Source: Micropterus salmoides
Taxonomy: Eukaryota; Chordata; Actinopteri; Centrarchiformes; Centrarchidae
Direction: 5' to 3'
Assembly (NCBI RefSeq): GCF_014851395.1
Contig: NW_024044681.1
Location: 19,076,873 to 19,140,872, forward strand
Length of the DNA stretch: 64,000 bases
Shown: positions 13,001-25,130 of the stretch, one piece after another
Layout: the number at the start of each line of letters is the position of its first letter
Numbering within the stretch: position 1 is the first letter of the stretch
Position numbers and translations under genes: made by a program
Notes under the pieces: model-generated
The model's database searches: none
What the model was told of the DNA's origin: nothing
The model's input: only the letters and a program-made list of their open reading frames with translations

Positions 13001-13799
13001 TGTCTGTGAATATCTGCCAGAGGCAGCTGGCACAGTTACAACAGGATCTGTGAGCGTGTGTGTTTGTGTTCGGAAGTGATGTAAAAATGCTTCCCAGAAC
13101 TGAGTTTGATGAGAGAGTGTGAGTATGCTGCCACTGAATGTCGGCTTGTTCTGATGCGATGGAGGGGGAGAGGGAAAAAATTAGGAAGAAAGGGTCAAGA
13201 GAGGAAAAACAAAATGTGCGAGCTGGACAGATGATGAGAGGGAGAGAAGGGGAAGGAGGAAAGATGTGATGGAGAGAGGGGGAATGATATAGGTGAAAGG
13301 AAAGAGACAGAGAAAGCGAAAGAGACAATAGTAAGTAGCCGGTAAGGTCGCCAGGCTGAATCCCTGAACAGGTGAAGAAACCTTCATCTTTGTTACCTGT
13401 GTGAGTCTGGGGTGATAGGCTAAGTCCGCCCCTCAGACTTCCCATGATGCAAAGCGGTGAAGGGAGTTTTGTTAAAATTTGCTAATAGGTTTGCCATTTG
13501 TTTGTAATAGAAATGTTACTTTATGATTGATGTATTTTTAATACATGTCTGCTTAGAATATAATGTTTTTTATAGGTAATTGTTGTGGTGGTTTACCATT
13601 GAAACCAGGGACCATTTCATTTGATAAGAAGAGCTGAATCTTCCTAACAACTGATGGAGATGAGCTTAATTTGTAGAGAGTGGATATGGTGTGTGCACTG
13701 GTTCAAGTTTGCTGTTCAAGATGATAATGATAATTGGCAGGCAAGATTGGCCCACAGGCCACCAGGATTTGGCCTGGTTCTCCTGATGGCCAGTCCACC

Positions 13800-14516
13800 A
13801 CTGGTCCTGCCTATAGTCGACTGATAGTCTAATCATGTGTGTTTTTGTGCGTGGGGTTTGCGAGCCGGGGGTGGGGGGTTACACAGGGTAGCTCAGCTTT
13901 AATCTTGAGAAGCTGCAGAGCTGCAGTCTCTATTCATTCAACTTACACTGTAAACTTCCAGCTAAACTGAGGCTTTTTGAAGACCCTTTTCTCTCTCTCT
14001 CACTCTCTCTCGCATTCCTTTCACCGGTCTTATGCAGAGTTTTGTGCTGCCGACAACTGCATGCATGTCGTGGTTCCTCGCGGGTCTATTTCAAGTAGCC
14101 AACTATTTAAAAACGATAAAATATTCTTTGTGTGGTCATCAACGGTGATAAATTATCCAAAAGTCCCGCGAGGTGCGGACAACTCGGCACAACACCAGTG
14201 AAGTTGGGGCTCGGTCTCTTCAGCAAATGCTTCTCTTCTGCCACTGCACACACACACGCTACGCCTACACATGCGCACTGATGACCCAGGGTTGGGGTTA
14301 CAATTCTTTTCACATGTTTATTTACAGCATTAAACGGTGAAATGTATATTGTAATAGGCTGTATAGGAACTTATTGGGAGAAAACGTTGAGCACCTCCAT
14401 ATTGCCAAAATGGCATGATCCTTGTTTCACTGCGAAGCTTCGACTGTGAGATTGACAGCCGTATCAGGGTCCGCCCATCGTCAAATCTTCGACTATTCGG
14501 GGTCAGCCCTACAGTG
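13800..14516. mobile_element. Possible hAT-type relic
   Basis: The right end reads CTTCGACTATTCGGGGTCAGCCCTACAG, a terminus I associate with teleost hAT elements (inverted: GTAGGGCTGACCCCGAATAG). A related CTATAGTCGACTGATAGTC motif lies near 13811-13830. The left terminus is not clear and no target duplication was found. Confidence 0.35.
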
Positions 14517-16406
14517 TATATTACATTTTTAATAAACAAGAGAAAATCTGATAAAAAATCAGCAATTAAAGAAATAAAGAAAGTCAGGTTATAAAAATAC
14601 AATTTCCAGCGCAAAGAATGTAGTTTAAATGTTTATAACTACTGTTTAATTACTTCCTTAGAGGGACAGGTGCCAACCATATTCTGACCAGTCATTATCA
14701 CAAGAGCATCTTGATGAGAGTAAACTCTGCTCATCAGTGTCTTCTTGCAGCAGTTCTTGCTTTTTTACAAAATATAGTAGGCTATATTTCAGGGAAAGTC
14801 AGTAAAAACAATTGGACTTAAATATACAGTAGTTTTAAATGTATACATTTCTTAAAATAGATGACCACAGTGGGAGTTCATGCTCGCATACACACACACT
14901 CTCTCTGTTCTCATAACACCTGCTGTACTCCCAGCGCAGCAGAGTAGTTGAGATGATGTCGCTCCCACATCAACGAAAAAAGCATCCGCCCACTTCCTCC
15001 CCTCCCTCTAATGTTCTCCCACCTTCCACAGCATACAAGGTTCAGAGTATAATACTAGTGCTGAAGGTAAATCAATTGTTCCCCTTTCGCTCAATTCAAT
15101 GTTTGTGTGTGTGCGCATCAGTGTGGGTGTTTAACTGAGAGCAGACGACGGCTATGAACACTCCCTACAATCAGGGTACTATTAGTCATCCATACAAAAC
15201 AAGGAAGAATAATATGTGGAACAGGAGGCTGTGCAAGGTTACGAACCACATCAGTAATTACCTCCAACCTGACAAACAGTGCAGGCCTTCTGTGGAGGCG
15301 GAAGATTGCAGCAAAGCTTTTATCAGAAGAAGAAATGGACATAATAATGGGATAATTGTTTTGGACGATGCCTGCCTCTCCCGTCGTTACCTGCACAGGC
15401 CTGCTAACTTCTGTTGGCACCGAGTGGGTTCGGCTTGGCAGTCACGGCGCTGTCATGTGGTCAGTGTCTATGTGTGTATGTGTCTGTGTGTGTGTGTATG
15501 TGCATGATGAGGTTTGTGTCTGCAATTGTCTGCCAGAGTGAGAGTGTCCATCCTGTAGGAGTGGGTGTGCGCACGTGGGTTTGAAGTGTGTGTGTGTGCG
15601 TGTGGTGAGAGCCAGCCAAGTACAACATGTTTTCTGGATAGTGAGTGAGCCAGAAACCGGGGAGGACAACACAAATTAAATCTCCCTTTCATCAATCTCT
15701 ACACCTGCATCCCCCAATCCCTGCCCTACTGCGCCAGACTAATCCTTTCCTCTCTTCCAAGTCTTCATTTTCAGGGATGCTCTTCATGGCATTTTCTTTT
15801 TATGAGACAGTCTGCCGTTGAGCGTGGCGGCAAAAATGGAAGAGGCTGAAAACAGATCTTTAGCGGCAAAGGTCATGAGCTGAATTGAAATCAAAAACAC
15901 TGCAAATAGCACAACGCAACACCATTCCTCCATCCTCAAATTCATCCCTCTTATTAAATGCTGACCAATACAGAGTTTTTGAGGCCAAACCCGATATCGA
16001 TATTTGAATCTGATTTTAAAATTATATTTGACAGAATCCATAGCATGAACATTTTTAACAAAACCCTTTAAACCTCTTCAGTATTTCACTAAACACTAAA
16101 TGCTTTTGCATAACACATCTTTAATGAAACTTGCTAATTACTGCCTGGATTATGTTCACTGGAAACATGCGTTCTAATTCTGTATCTTAGAAATTACTCA
16201 TTTGAAACAGCAAATATATTTTAAAGGGAACCTAATTATGTTTTCTATTAACATGATGAGGAACTGTTGTTAATTGACGTATCTGGTGCAAATATGTGAA
16301 ATCTGAAAACATCAGTAAAATGTTCACTGGCAACATATTTTATTTGTTTTGAACCAAAGCATGCAGTCTTGCAATACAATATGTGCTCGTAGTGATTACA
16401 GCATTA

Positions 16407-16908
16407 TTAAATGTTCAGTGTGTAGGTTTTAGTGGCATTTAGTGGTAAGGGTTGTGAATTGCAACCAACGGCTCAGCCACTGCTCACCCCCCACTTTGCA
16501 AGCGCGTAGGAACAGCTACGGTGGCTGACAAGCTCTGTCGGCTCTTGTGCTAAAGAATATTGGTCCTCCAATTTCACATATCTTCTTACTTCTAATAAAC
16601 CAGACAAATACTACTACTACTATTACTAGTAATACTTTTTCTTCTTCTTTGTATGTATTCAACGTAGTGATGAAACACGCTCTGTAAAGCAGTTTGTCCA
16701 TTTGGGCTACTGTAGAAACATGGCAGCGCAAAGCGGCGACTTTAATGTAAGGGGACCTGCAGTGTATGTAGATAGAAATGGCTCAAGTAGATAAAAACAT
16801 AACGGTTCATTATGAGGTGTCTTTATTCACCACTAAAAACATATTTATGTATATTATATTGCATTTCTGTCAATAGATCCTCCTAAATATTACACAGTAG
16901 ACCTTTAA
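16407..16908. mobile_element. piggyBac-like MITE flanked by TTAA
   Basis: The left end reads TTAAATGTTCAGTGTGTAGG and the inverted right end TTAAAGGTCTACTGTGTAATA, so the ends are imperfect inverted repeats with TTAA at each border (16407-16410 and 16905-16908). The interior (TTAGTGGCATTTAGTGGTAAGG, GGGCTACTGTAGAAACATGG) is a teleost repeat I recognise. TTAA targets are typical of piggyBac; membership is inference. Confidence 0.6.
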
Positions 16909-19129
16909 CATTTTTATAGTTTTCTAACCATGGTTATAGTTAACGTTAGGGAAAGATCATCGTCTGGTTTAGCACAGGAAAAGCCCACAGTGACTTTTTT
17001 ATTTATTTTTTATTTTTATTTTACTGAAACCTCAATCTTTTTCTAACCTTAGCCACCGAGCCGTAGACGACAGTCAGGATGCGAACCGCATTCTCTAGTG
17101 TCAAAGTCTTTGTACGCCCACCATCCGCCTCGACCACCTCCCTGCAACTCTGGTGTGGTATATAAATGTAGCCCTTCATTCACTCCAAAAAATGTTGCCT
17201 CTGAACATAACCCAGCGATTACCTTTGCCACCACAACATGATTAGGAAAACAATTAAGTAATATGAAAACATAATCTCTAGGAAAAAAGAGTCGCCAATA
17301 TCTACCATTAACAACATTTAACCAAAAGGACAATCTTCGGCTTGCCTATACGTAATCATAAATGTGAATCATGCTTTAGCCGCTGCAAGCTGATGTTGTA
17401 GGAAAAAACTGATGAAACATGTTGCTTGTGAAGTTTTTGTAGATATGATCAGTATGAACATTGACTCTGCTGATATGTTCATTAAGTATGTTCCCTTATT
17501 ATACTGACCAAGAAAAGGCTATTCAGTCTCTTATACTTCTTTCTAAAAATATTTGCTGTTGCAAATTAGTAGTACAAACATGATTTGGTAAGCTATTGGA
17601 AAGGATTCAAAAACATTATATATGTCAGTAGACTGAACTCCATCTCACTGAGACCTCTCCAGGTTCAGTTTGCTCGGCATGCAGTGAAATCAGGAGCTTG
17701 CAGTCTGCTGTTATTTTAGCTAGTTAATGAGAAACATGCCCTCCTTGGTTTGTTCATGGAACAAAACAACTACAGAGAATATGCTGTATCTCAGGTCTTC
17801 TGGGAGTAATGAGAAAGACGGAGAAAGACAGGGAGGGAGGAGGGTAAAAGGCAAGCAGCAAGGGACAGAACAAGAGTAGGAGGGAGGGGACTGGGACACG
17901 GGAAGCGATGACACATGAACATGGTCTAAAGGGAGAACTCATTGGGAAATAGGGAGGGAGGAGGAAATAGATGAGAGAGGCAAGGAGGGACAGCAGGGAG
18001 AAGGGCGCTCTCGTGAGAAACCATCATCATATAACTGCTCTTATGCCCTACTTCCACCAAATTATAACTGTATTTCATTTTCTTGATGCTTTGTTTTTAG
18101 GCAGTTGTGGATATTAACATGTCTCCCAAAAATCCCCGATTATGCCTTTTCCCCACTTGCTCCAATTTTTGTCTGCTTTCCTTGCAGAATGTTCATTCTG
18201 TGTTCCCGGTTACACTGTCATGGCCATGTGTGTCACTGTGGATTAAAGGCTCCAACTAAATGCTTGTCTTTTATAAAAGCAAATGCACTGCATTTCAAAA
18301 TAAAGCAGTTTAAATACAAAAAGGGAAAAGTAATGCAGTAAGCAAAAACTTGCAAGGGAAGAAATCCGCAGCGGGGAAGGAGAGAGAAGTGAAGGAAAGG
18401 GTGGAGAGTGGCAAGCAGGAGCAAGGCGGTGAGGGAGGGCAGATTAGAGAGCATTTTACACTCTGAGCTCTTCATCCATCAACACAATCTGCAAAGCTTT
18501 GAAGAGAGAAGAGATGCGCAAGCTTTTCATCTAGAAATGTTTGCTCTGTACTGCAGAGCACATGCAAGCAAAGCAAGCAGTTCAGTCAAGCACCCAAATC
18601 CAACCGACATCGCACAAAATCACATAGACTGAAAATGCATTTCTGCCTAACAAAAGCTGACGTGGCGTAGCGAGCAAGGGATAACAGTAGAGTCTGCACT
18701 GACATTTTGGCCAACTCTGACGAGCAACAATCTCTAACGAGTTGGCTCAGTGTTGCTGCATGGCAGTGTGTCCAGTTTTGACACTGTGCCCTGATTTGTA
18801 TCCCCTACAATGTCACATGACCACTAGTCGCCAAAACACCTATCAAGTGCATCCTAAAAGAGTACTTCCATTATTTAGCATTGCACTCCTACTGTATAAT
18901 ATGTATATCAGACTCACGACGACTTATTAAAAAAATAGATACAGTGGAACCGGAGATATTGTCTTTTTCTTATTCCTTGTCAAAACCTGGCAACCCACAA
19001 TGCAACTCCAGCACTGACACTCCGGTCACAGGTTCAGGTGTATTATATTAGTAATGGCAAATGTAACTTTTACTATGTAGCCAATTAAAAATCAGTAAAA
19101 TGTAAGCTCTGGACACCTCCCTCATCTGT

Positions 19130-19425
19130 ACATGGCTGGGCAATATGACAATATTTACAATGAGATGATTAATAACTGTCAGAGATTTTATTATACAATT
19201 TATACTAACATACCTCTCTCTTTAATATATCTATTCGTATTGGGCCTTTGTGGGCAATACTTGAAATCGATGCAATGAAGCACATCAATTGTTCAGGTAT
19301 TAAAGACATTAGATTAATCCAAAACAGCCATACCCATCTAATTATTACAGGTATAAAATGTTTCTCAATTGAATTTCCATAGAATGTACCATATCATATT
19401 GATATTGTGATTAACAAAAAAGTAA
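19130..19425. repeat. Dispersed repeat, hAT-like
   Basis: Starts TGGCTGGGCAATATGACAATAT and contains TTGGGCCTTTGTGGGCAATAC; ends near CATATCATATTGATATTGTG. The outer segments resemble the inverted termini of a teleost element (GGGCTGGGCAATAT). Degenerate. Confidence 0.4.
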
Positions 19426-19915
19426 ATCACATTTACTGTGGCAGAAGATTTGATCCATAACGCCCACTCTTATCACTGCTTAAGCTGTATGATGTCAAGT
19501 ATAGCTCATGAAAGGCTGGAGGACTTCCGCCGCTTTGTGTGGCTGTATTTGAAATCAATAAGGGACTGCTTGACTTCATGGACAAAACAGATATTTTCTC
19601 TGCACAGAGGATTCCTAACATGCTTGTCCACTGATGCTGCCATTTCCAAGACGCCGAGCTCATCGCATCATGTTAGAGTGCTGTAGAGGCCCAAGTGATG
19701 CAGTTGTCTACTTAACCTTGGCTGCGTGCTCTGACACAGGCTTCAGTGGAGCAGTGTGTGAATATAGTGTGCGTGTGTGTGTGTGTGTGTGTGTGTTTGT
19801 GCATGTAGAGCTGTGTCTCATTCACACAGATTTCACAGCCTCTTTTTGTGTATGATATTTAATTCTGTTCTCCTCCGCTTTGAAGGACCTTTCAGGCCAG
19901 TGTTGCACCTCTCAT

Positions 19916-19930
19916 ACACACACACACACA

Positions 19931-19971
<41 letters not shown>
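19916..19971 (+). repeat. (CA)n microsatellite
   Basis: CA run with one GACA interruption at about 19931. A TG run at 19769-19798 lies about 120 bp away and would be complementary to it. Confidence 0.95.
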
Positions 19972-20222
19972 CTACTTTACTTAACTACGACATTTGCACA
20001 CCGCTGCTTGCACACTTTCTCTCCTCGCTCACTCTCTGGCTCTCTGTCAGGGTTGCCATGGAGGGAAGTTTTCTTTGCTGCCATGACAACGTGAGATCTC
20101 TTTGGTCTCCCCTAACGACAGGAGAGCGACAGCGCCTGGGTGATGTAGACCTTTTAGGAAAGGTAACTCATTGATTCACACAAACAGCTGAAGTCACCTG
20201 TCCCACTCTTTGCCAGGGAAGA

Positions 20223-20765
20223 GTGGTTGTGGAAGACATACTCAGCTCCTTTACTTTAGTAAAAGTAGCGATACAAAAATGTAAAAACAGTAAAAGTATT
20301 TCATTCAAAATCCTACTGAAATAACAGTACGGAAGAATGATCAGCAAAATATACTCAAAGTATCAAAAGTAAAAGTACTCATTCTGTCGTAAAATGTCCG
20401 AATGTGTAAGCTGAATTTTACCGCTGTACTGTAGATGGTTGAGGTGGAGCTTTAAATTTGGGACAAACCTAAAGGACAGCTGAAATGTGCAAAGACTGAA
20501 CAACCCACACATACCGGTAAATAAACTTGCACATATTTTTCTTTGACAGTCAGGAAGGAGCATAAACCTTACACTAAATACACTAGTCAACTGTTCAAAG
20601 TGCTAACATAACAAATGTTAGGGATAATCTTTATGTTGTGTTTCTGAAAATTACTGGCAGTGACTGGATATATTGAATATTTACATTTCTTTTACATATC
20701 ATTTACATTACACATATAGCAAAGTACAAATACCTCAAGTAAAGTACAGTTCTTGAGTAAATCTG
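20223..20765 (+). repeat. Teleost interspersed repeat (AGTAAAAGTA-rich)
   Basis: Starts GTGGTTGTGGAAGACATACTC, runs through CTTTACTTTAGTAAAAGTAG, CAAAAGTAAAAGTACTCATTC and GGTTGAGGTGGAGC, and ends AAGTACAGTTCTTGAGTAAAT. This order matches a very common percomorph repeat. The two ends are roughly inverted repeats of each other (AAGTAC/GTACTT-type). Confidence 0.65.
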
Positions 20766-21094
20766 CATGAGGGGATCATATCAATCCAATTCTTCAATTT
20801 GTTTGTCTGCAGCTTTGCATGTATCTCTACCTCCTGAGTATTTACATAGCAAACTGTCTGAGTCAATTACAAGTATATTTCTAAACCAAATTGGCAGTTC
20901 AACCTGGTCACACTGATTTAATTTTGGTAAGGCGAGGGGGAAACGTTAGGTGAATAAATATCAACCTTCTAATTACAGCCAAATATTACCTCAACCCACA
21001 GACAGTGACTGTTCCACTCCGACACACATTATACTGTTGAGTCACAGATCAAGTACAGCATGTTTTTTTAGGAAAGCAACAATCCAACTTTTTC

Positions 21095-21290
21095 TCTCCA
21101 GATAACGAAATCAGAATATCAACCAATACTGATCCGATACCAATGCTGAATGAATGTAACTGATAGAGGCATTGACAAAGAAACTGTATTTACATCATGG
21201 CCTATACCTTAATAATGTCAAGATCAGTTCAGATAGAGATTCTGCATATCGGATCATTACATCTCTACTTTTTATTCATCATAAATTCAC
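21095..21290. repeat. Dispersed repeat abutting nsg2 coding exon 2
   Basis: Contains CCAATACTGATCCGATACCAA and GCATATCGGATCATTACATC, motifs of teleost DNA-element termini. It ends about 20-40 bp from the nsg2 exon 2 donor, on the intron side. Confidence 0.4.
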
Positions 21291-21300
21291 TCATTCTTAC

Positions 21301-21411
21301 CTTAAGTCTCTCAGACACCCCGTCAGTAAAGCTGATGGTGAACTCCTCCACCTTGGGAACCTTCAGCCTCTTCTTCTCTGTCTGGTACTCCGTGCGAGTT
21401 TTCACCACCAC
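21301..21411 (-). CDS. nsg2: nsg2 coding exon 2 (cytosolic juxtamembrane region)
   Basis: The exon is 111 nt (37 codons), bounded by cttctccAG and CTTAAG|GTAAGA, phase 0 at both ends. It encodes VVVKTRTEYQTEKKRLKVPK, then VEEFTISFTDGVSERLK. VVVKTRTEYQ and the AEFT(V)...ITEGVTERFK-like end match the NSG family exon just before the transmembrane helix. The FTDGVSERLK segment resembles NSG1 more than the human NSG2 sequence I remember, so the fish protein may keep an ancestral juxtamembrane segment. Confidence 0.92.
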
Positions 21412-23164
21412 CTGGAGAAGGGAGAAACTGTTAAATACTAAGGGATGTTAAAGGCACTGAAGGGTGGGTGGATGTTACTTTAGCAGGGTTTTCTCCTCTC
21501 CTTCAAAATTAAGACTTTTTACTATGTTTACTATGAGATCTCTGCATGGTTTTCTTGGACATATCTTTAGACTTATTTAATCCATTTGTTTTTATATTCA
21601 CAGATATTTCATTGTGCATTGTTTGAATATTCAGTATACTCACATGTGATATGCACAGCCGAAAAGATCCTGAACCATAAAGGAACAAAAATAATTTACG
21701 ACACTGAAAGTAAATCTGGGGTCAGACATCATTCGAGTCTATATTCTGATAAAGCAGTAATACAAAATCTAAAAAGAGAGGTTGAGATGAGTGTACACCT
21801 CAATACACAGAGGTGTAAGTAAGGATAGAGTGATAGAGGAAAGCACAAGTTGCAATTTCATACTGACTCTGGATAAACATAAAATAATATACAGATAATA
21901 CATAATATAGCACAACGCTTATTAGAGCTAGAAAGTATTCTACAGGAAACATTGGTGCTGGGCATCTGTTACAGCTCTACTGTATGTTAATAATGACTGG
22001 TGCCCAGAATCCAAGACCCCCAATCCAAAGGGAAAACACTGGGCTTTGTGCCGGCAGCTAAATGGGAAAAAAGAGCCAGGGCAGTACAGCTCTGCCCTAG
22101 TACTGTCAGTCCAACACTCCTCAAGCAAACAGGTTTAGAGGGTTGAGAGGGACATGGGGAAAAGGGACAGAGTGAAACTCCCACACTCTTAGATTTGCCT
22201 ACTTTCCAACTTTCAGTTGTTTTGTAGAAGGTACTGATTCAAAAACTGGGAAAAGTGGATGGGATTTCTCCATTAATTTACCAACTACAGCTGAGTTCCC
22301 TTGCGCATGGTTGACACCTCCAATTAAGGATAAAAAGTGTTATTCTGAGACAGCATCAGCCGTTTCAGCAAATACCAGAAAACATTTGTTTATACAGTTG
22401 ACAAAGCCTTCTAGCGGTGGTAGGAATTATGACTTCTGTCGGTCAGAAGCAAAGGACGGGATAGGTCAACAAAACGGACTTTAACACGTGAGGTCACTAT
22501 TTTGTCCTGTTTCCTATGAAAAGTCAGTGCTGGTTTCTTATAATCATGACCACAATTGTTCCCTTAGCTTAACTAAGTGGTTAAGGTAAGATTACCATAA
22601 CAACGAAGGTCCCCTAACCTGCCAAAAGAAGTAATTCCGAGAACCATGACCGCCATTAACCTAACCAAATCATTTATGTGACTAAACCTAACCAAACCTT
22701 AACCATAGCGCTGTAAGATCATAAAATAGATTAAATTTTCCAAAACTGATTTGTAACACAGACAAATGATCAGATCAGAAAACGGAAATCAGTTTTGATA
22801 ACTGTGAACTCATCCAAGTCATTGCTGAGATCTGGGAACTCAGCGTTGTCACTACAACCAGTCTGAAGAATCAAGCATCCAGGTGATCAGACATGTCGTG
22901 AATACGCCAACAGTTACATTATCTAAACATGCTATTTGAAGGTAAAAGTCAGTCCAAGACATCAGGTGGACACTATATGCCTGCTCATTTAGTCTCACCT
23001 GAATAAATTTTTTAAAAGTTTTGCTTGAAAACAAAACACTTCCTAATTCTGATGCAAAACATCAGTCTCTTAATCAAATGTGTATAAAACTAAGCATAAT
23101 TTGTGCCCACTAGTCCTGTTTATTACATAACAGAGTGATGAACATCTATTAGCATGTTGTATAG

Positions 23165-23772
23165 CAGAATAACTCACTTAAAGCTATATTCAGTATTTGG
23201 TTTGACCACGCTTTGCCTTAAAAACTGTTTATTCTTCTAGGTATACTTGCTCAAAGCTGCATCTCTGCAAACAGAGCTAGGAATCTGGTCAGAATGTATG
23301 GTCTCTTCAATGCAGAGAAGTACAGGCAGATACTTGTTCATTATGCAATACCATCAGGGCATGACAACGACCCCAAACATACAGCGGACATCATTCAGAA
23401 CTACCTTCAGCTTAAAGAAGGACAAGGAGTCCTGGAAGTGATGGTATGGCCCCCACAAAGCCCCGGTCTCAACATCATCGAGTCCATCTGGGATTACGTG
23501 ATGATAGAGAAGCAACTTAGGTTGCCTAAATCCACAGGAAAACTGTAGGTAGTTCTCCAAGGTGTTTGGGCCAACCTACCTGCTGAGTTCCTTCAAAAAC
23601 TATGTGCAAGTGTACCTAGAAGGACCGATGCTGTTTTGAAGGCAGCTTCTGCTCACTCACTTTTCATTTTGTTAATCGATAAATATAATCTATTAGCATG
23701 TCTATTTTTGAAAGCATTCTTACTTTACAACATTTTTTCCAAATAACTTAAAACCTTTGCACAGTACTGTAC
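23165..23772 (+). mobile_element. Tc1/mariner relic with inverted repeats
   Basis: The left arm has GACCACGCTTTGCCTTAAAA and TTCTTCTAGGTATACTTGC; the right arm carries the inverse (GCAAGTGTACCTAGAAGGA, GCTGTTTTGAAGGCA), and the end reads TTTGCACAGTACTGTA. These are internal-inverted-repeat features of a teleost Tc1-like family. The coding part between them has decayed and most of the transposase is missing. The left terminus (TACAGTACTGTGCAAA type) was not found, so the copy is truncated. Confidence 0.7.
23294..23548 (+). pseudogene. Tc1-like transposase C-terminal fragment (decayed)
   Basis: The open stretch contains HDNDPKHTADIIQNYL and VMVWPPQSPGLNIIESIW. These correspond to the second aspartate block (HDNDPKHTS) and the WPPQSPDLNPIE block with the last acidic residue of the DDE catalytic triad in Tc1 transposases. 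The N-terminal DNA-binding domain and first aspartate are absent. The middle is shortened and the D of SPDLN is G. It is a dead remnant inside the nsg2 intron. Confidence 0.8.
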
Positions 23773-24849
23773 ATAAGGGTATTTTCTATCATATCTGGGT
23801 TCTAAATATCCTCTCCACGTTGACTTGTGGCAACATTTACACAACCCACACTTATAATTCCTAATCCTAAATCCTAAAAAAAACTTAATTAACTTCTTCT
23901 CAGCTTCAGCGTCATTTCCTCTTTCGCGGCACTGACTGATCTGAGCAAAAGAATTTCTTTTACCAGGTTTCACTTCATCACTGCACTTACTAAAAAGAGA
24001 ACGCATCCCCACTGCTTTGTCCATCCACTGTATATTAATGTGCACCAGAGGATCGGGCAGATACAGAGAAAAGGTGCACAAATGACAAGGCAAAGAATAG
24101 GTGGATGGAGAGAAAGAGAACACTGTCTCAGTGTCCTTGTGGCTAATTGTGCTTCTTCTGCGTGGCTCTCCACCACTTTGAGACAAAGCCAGAAACTGCG
24201 GTGCACACAAAGCTGCCAGTTGGCTCTAGAAAGCTGTTATCTAAGAGTTGAAGACCACAGTAGGTGTATTGAACACATGCATTTGATTGGACCCCTGAGG
24301 ACCCAGAGCCTCATGGCCTTCAGTGCAGCAACACCAGATGTCTTGTCTTAGTCGTAACTAATGTCTCAATTTTGCCTCAACTTTCTCATCCTCTGATGTG
24401 CTCAGGGCCTCTAGCATCAAACACAGCAGCGCTTTATGTTGCTTCATTACTTTCTCCTCTCACTCCTCTATGTCATATTAGCTAATGACATGGCTATCAA
24501 TCGGCACTGCCTCATTTCCACAGCCCTTTAGCAACCAGCAGCTCATGGAAATCTACTGAACAAGGTGCCACCATCTCTGTTTAGAAAGGTCCAATTACTT
24601 GTTCATTTATGAACAATTATATTGTAATTATATTACATAATTATATAATTATATTGTTCAAAAAATCTTGATGTAAAACATGTCCTATAAATGGTGCAGC
24701 CATGAACAGTCAGGACAAGATGAATGAAAATATAATTACAACTTGCTTACTTATTATTCCACAGAGGTAGCTCCTCATTTTTTCCTTTGCGATTAATCAT
24801 GAGAATCTATTTACATGTATGCAAGGTCATGTGTAGTTTATATTTTCAC

Positions 24850-25130
24850 ACTAGCAGCATGGCTTCAGAGATGGCAATATCAGTCAGTTAGATGGTCAGC
24901 CCTCCACTTAAGTATTTTAATAACTACTGGATGGATTATCTTGAAAGGTTGTACAGACATTCACGATACCCAGAAGAACCAAAATCCAGGTTTTTCCTGT
25001 ACAGAGAATTACGAGCCTCCAGCTCTGGCTGCTAACATGCAACACAGTCGGACTGGCCATTGGGAGCACCGGGAGAAATCTGTGGTCATTTAGAGATATT
25101 GGTGTGTTTTTTTGTTGTTGAAACATGTTT
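24850..25130 (+). repeat. Dispersed repeat fragment
   Basis: Contains TAACTACTGGATGGATTATC and GTACAGACATTCACGATACCC followed by AGAAGAA. These match a teleost repeat in which TGGATGGATTGTCACAA, TTTGTACAGACATTCATGGTCC and CCAGAGGATGAA occur in that order. Confidence 0.5.

Larger units (their letters stand above)
1..21300 (-). other. nsg2: nsg2 intron downstream of coding exon 2, partial
   Basis: At least 21.3 kb downstream of a GTAAGA donor with no acceptor exon recognised before the window edge. It holds many repeat fragments listed separately. Stretches 8120-9940, 10055-12900, 14960-15980, 16910-17800 and 18010-19130 show no gene or element I recognise. Purine-rich tracts occur at about 13140-13340 and 17810-18005. 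Confidence 0.7.

Noticed and set aside
15154..15507. 117-aa plus-strand frame
   Set aside because: No family resemblance; ends in a TG-rich stretch; codon pattern not convincing.
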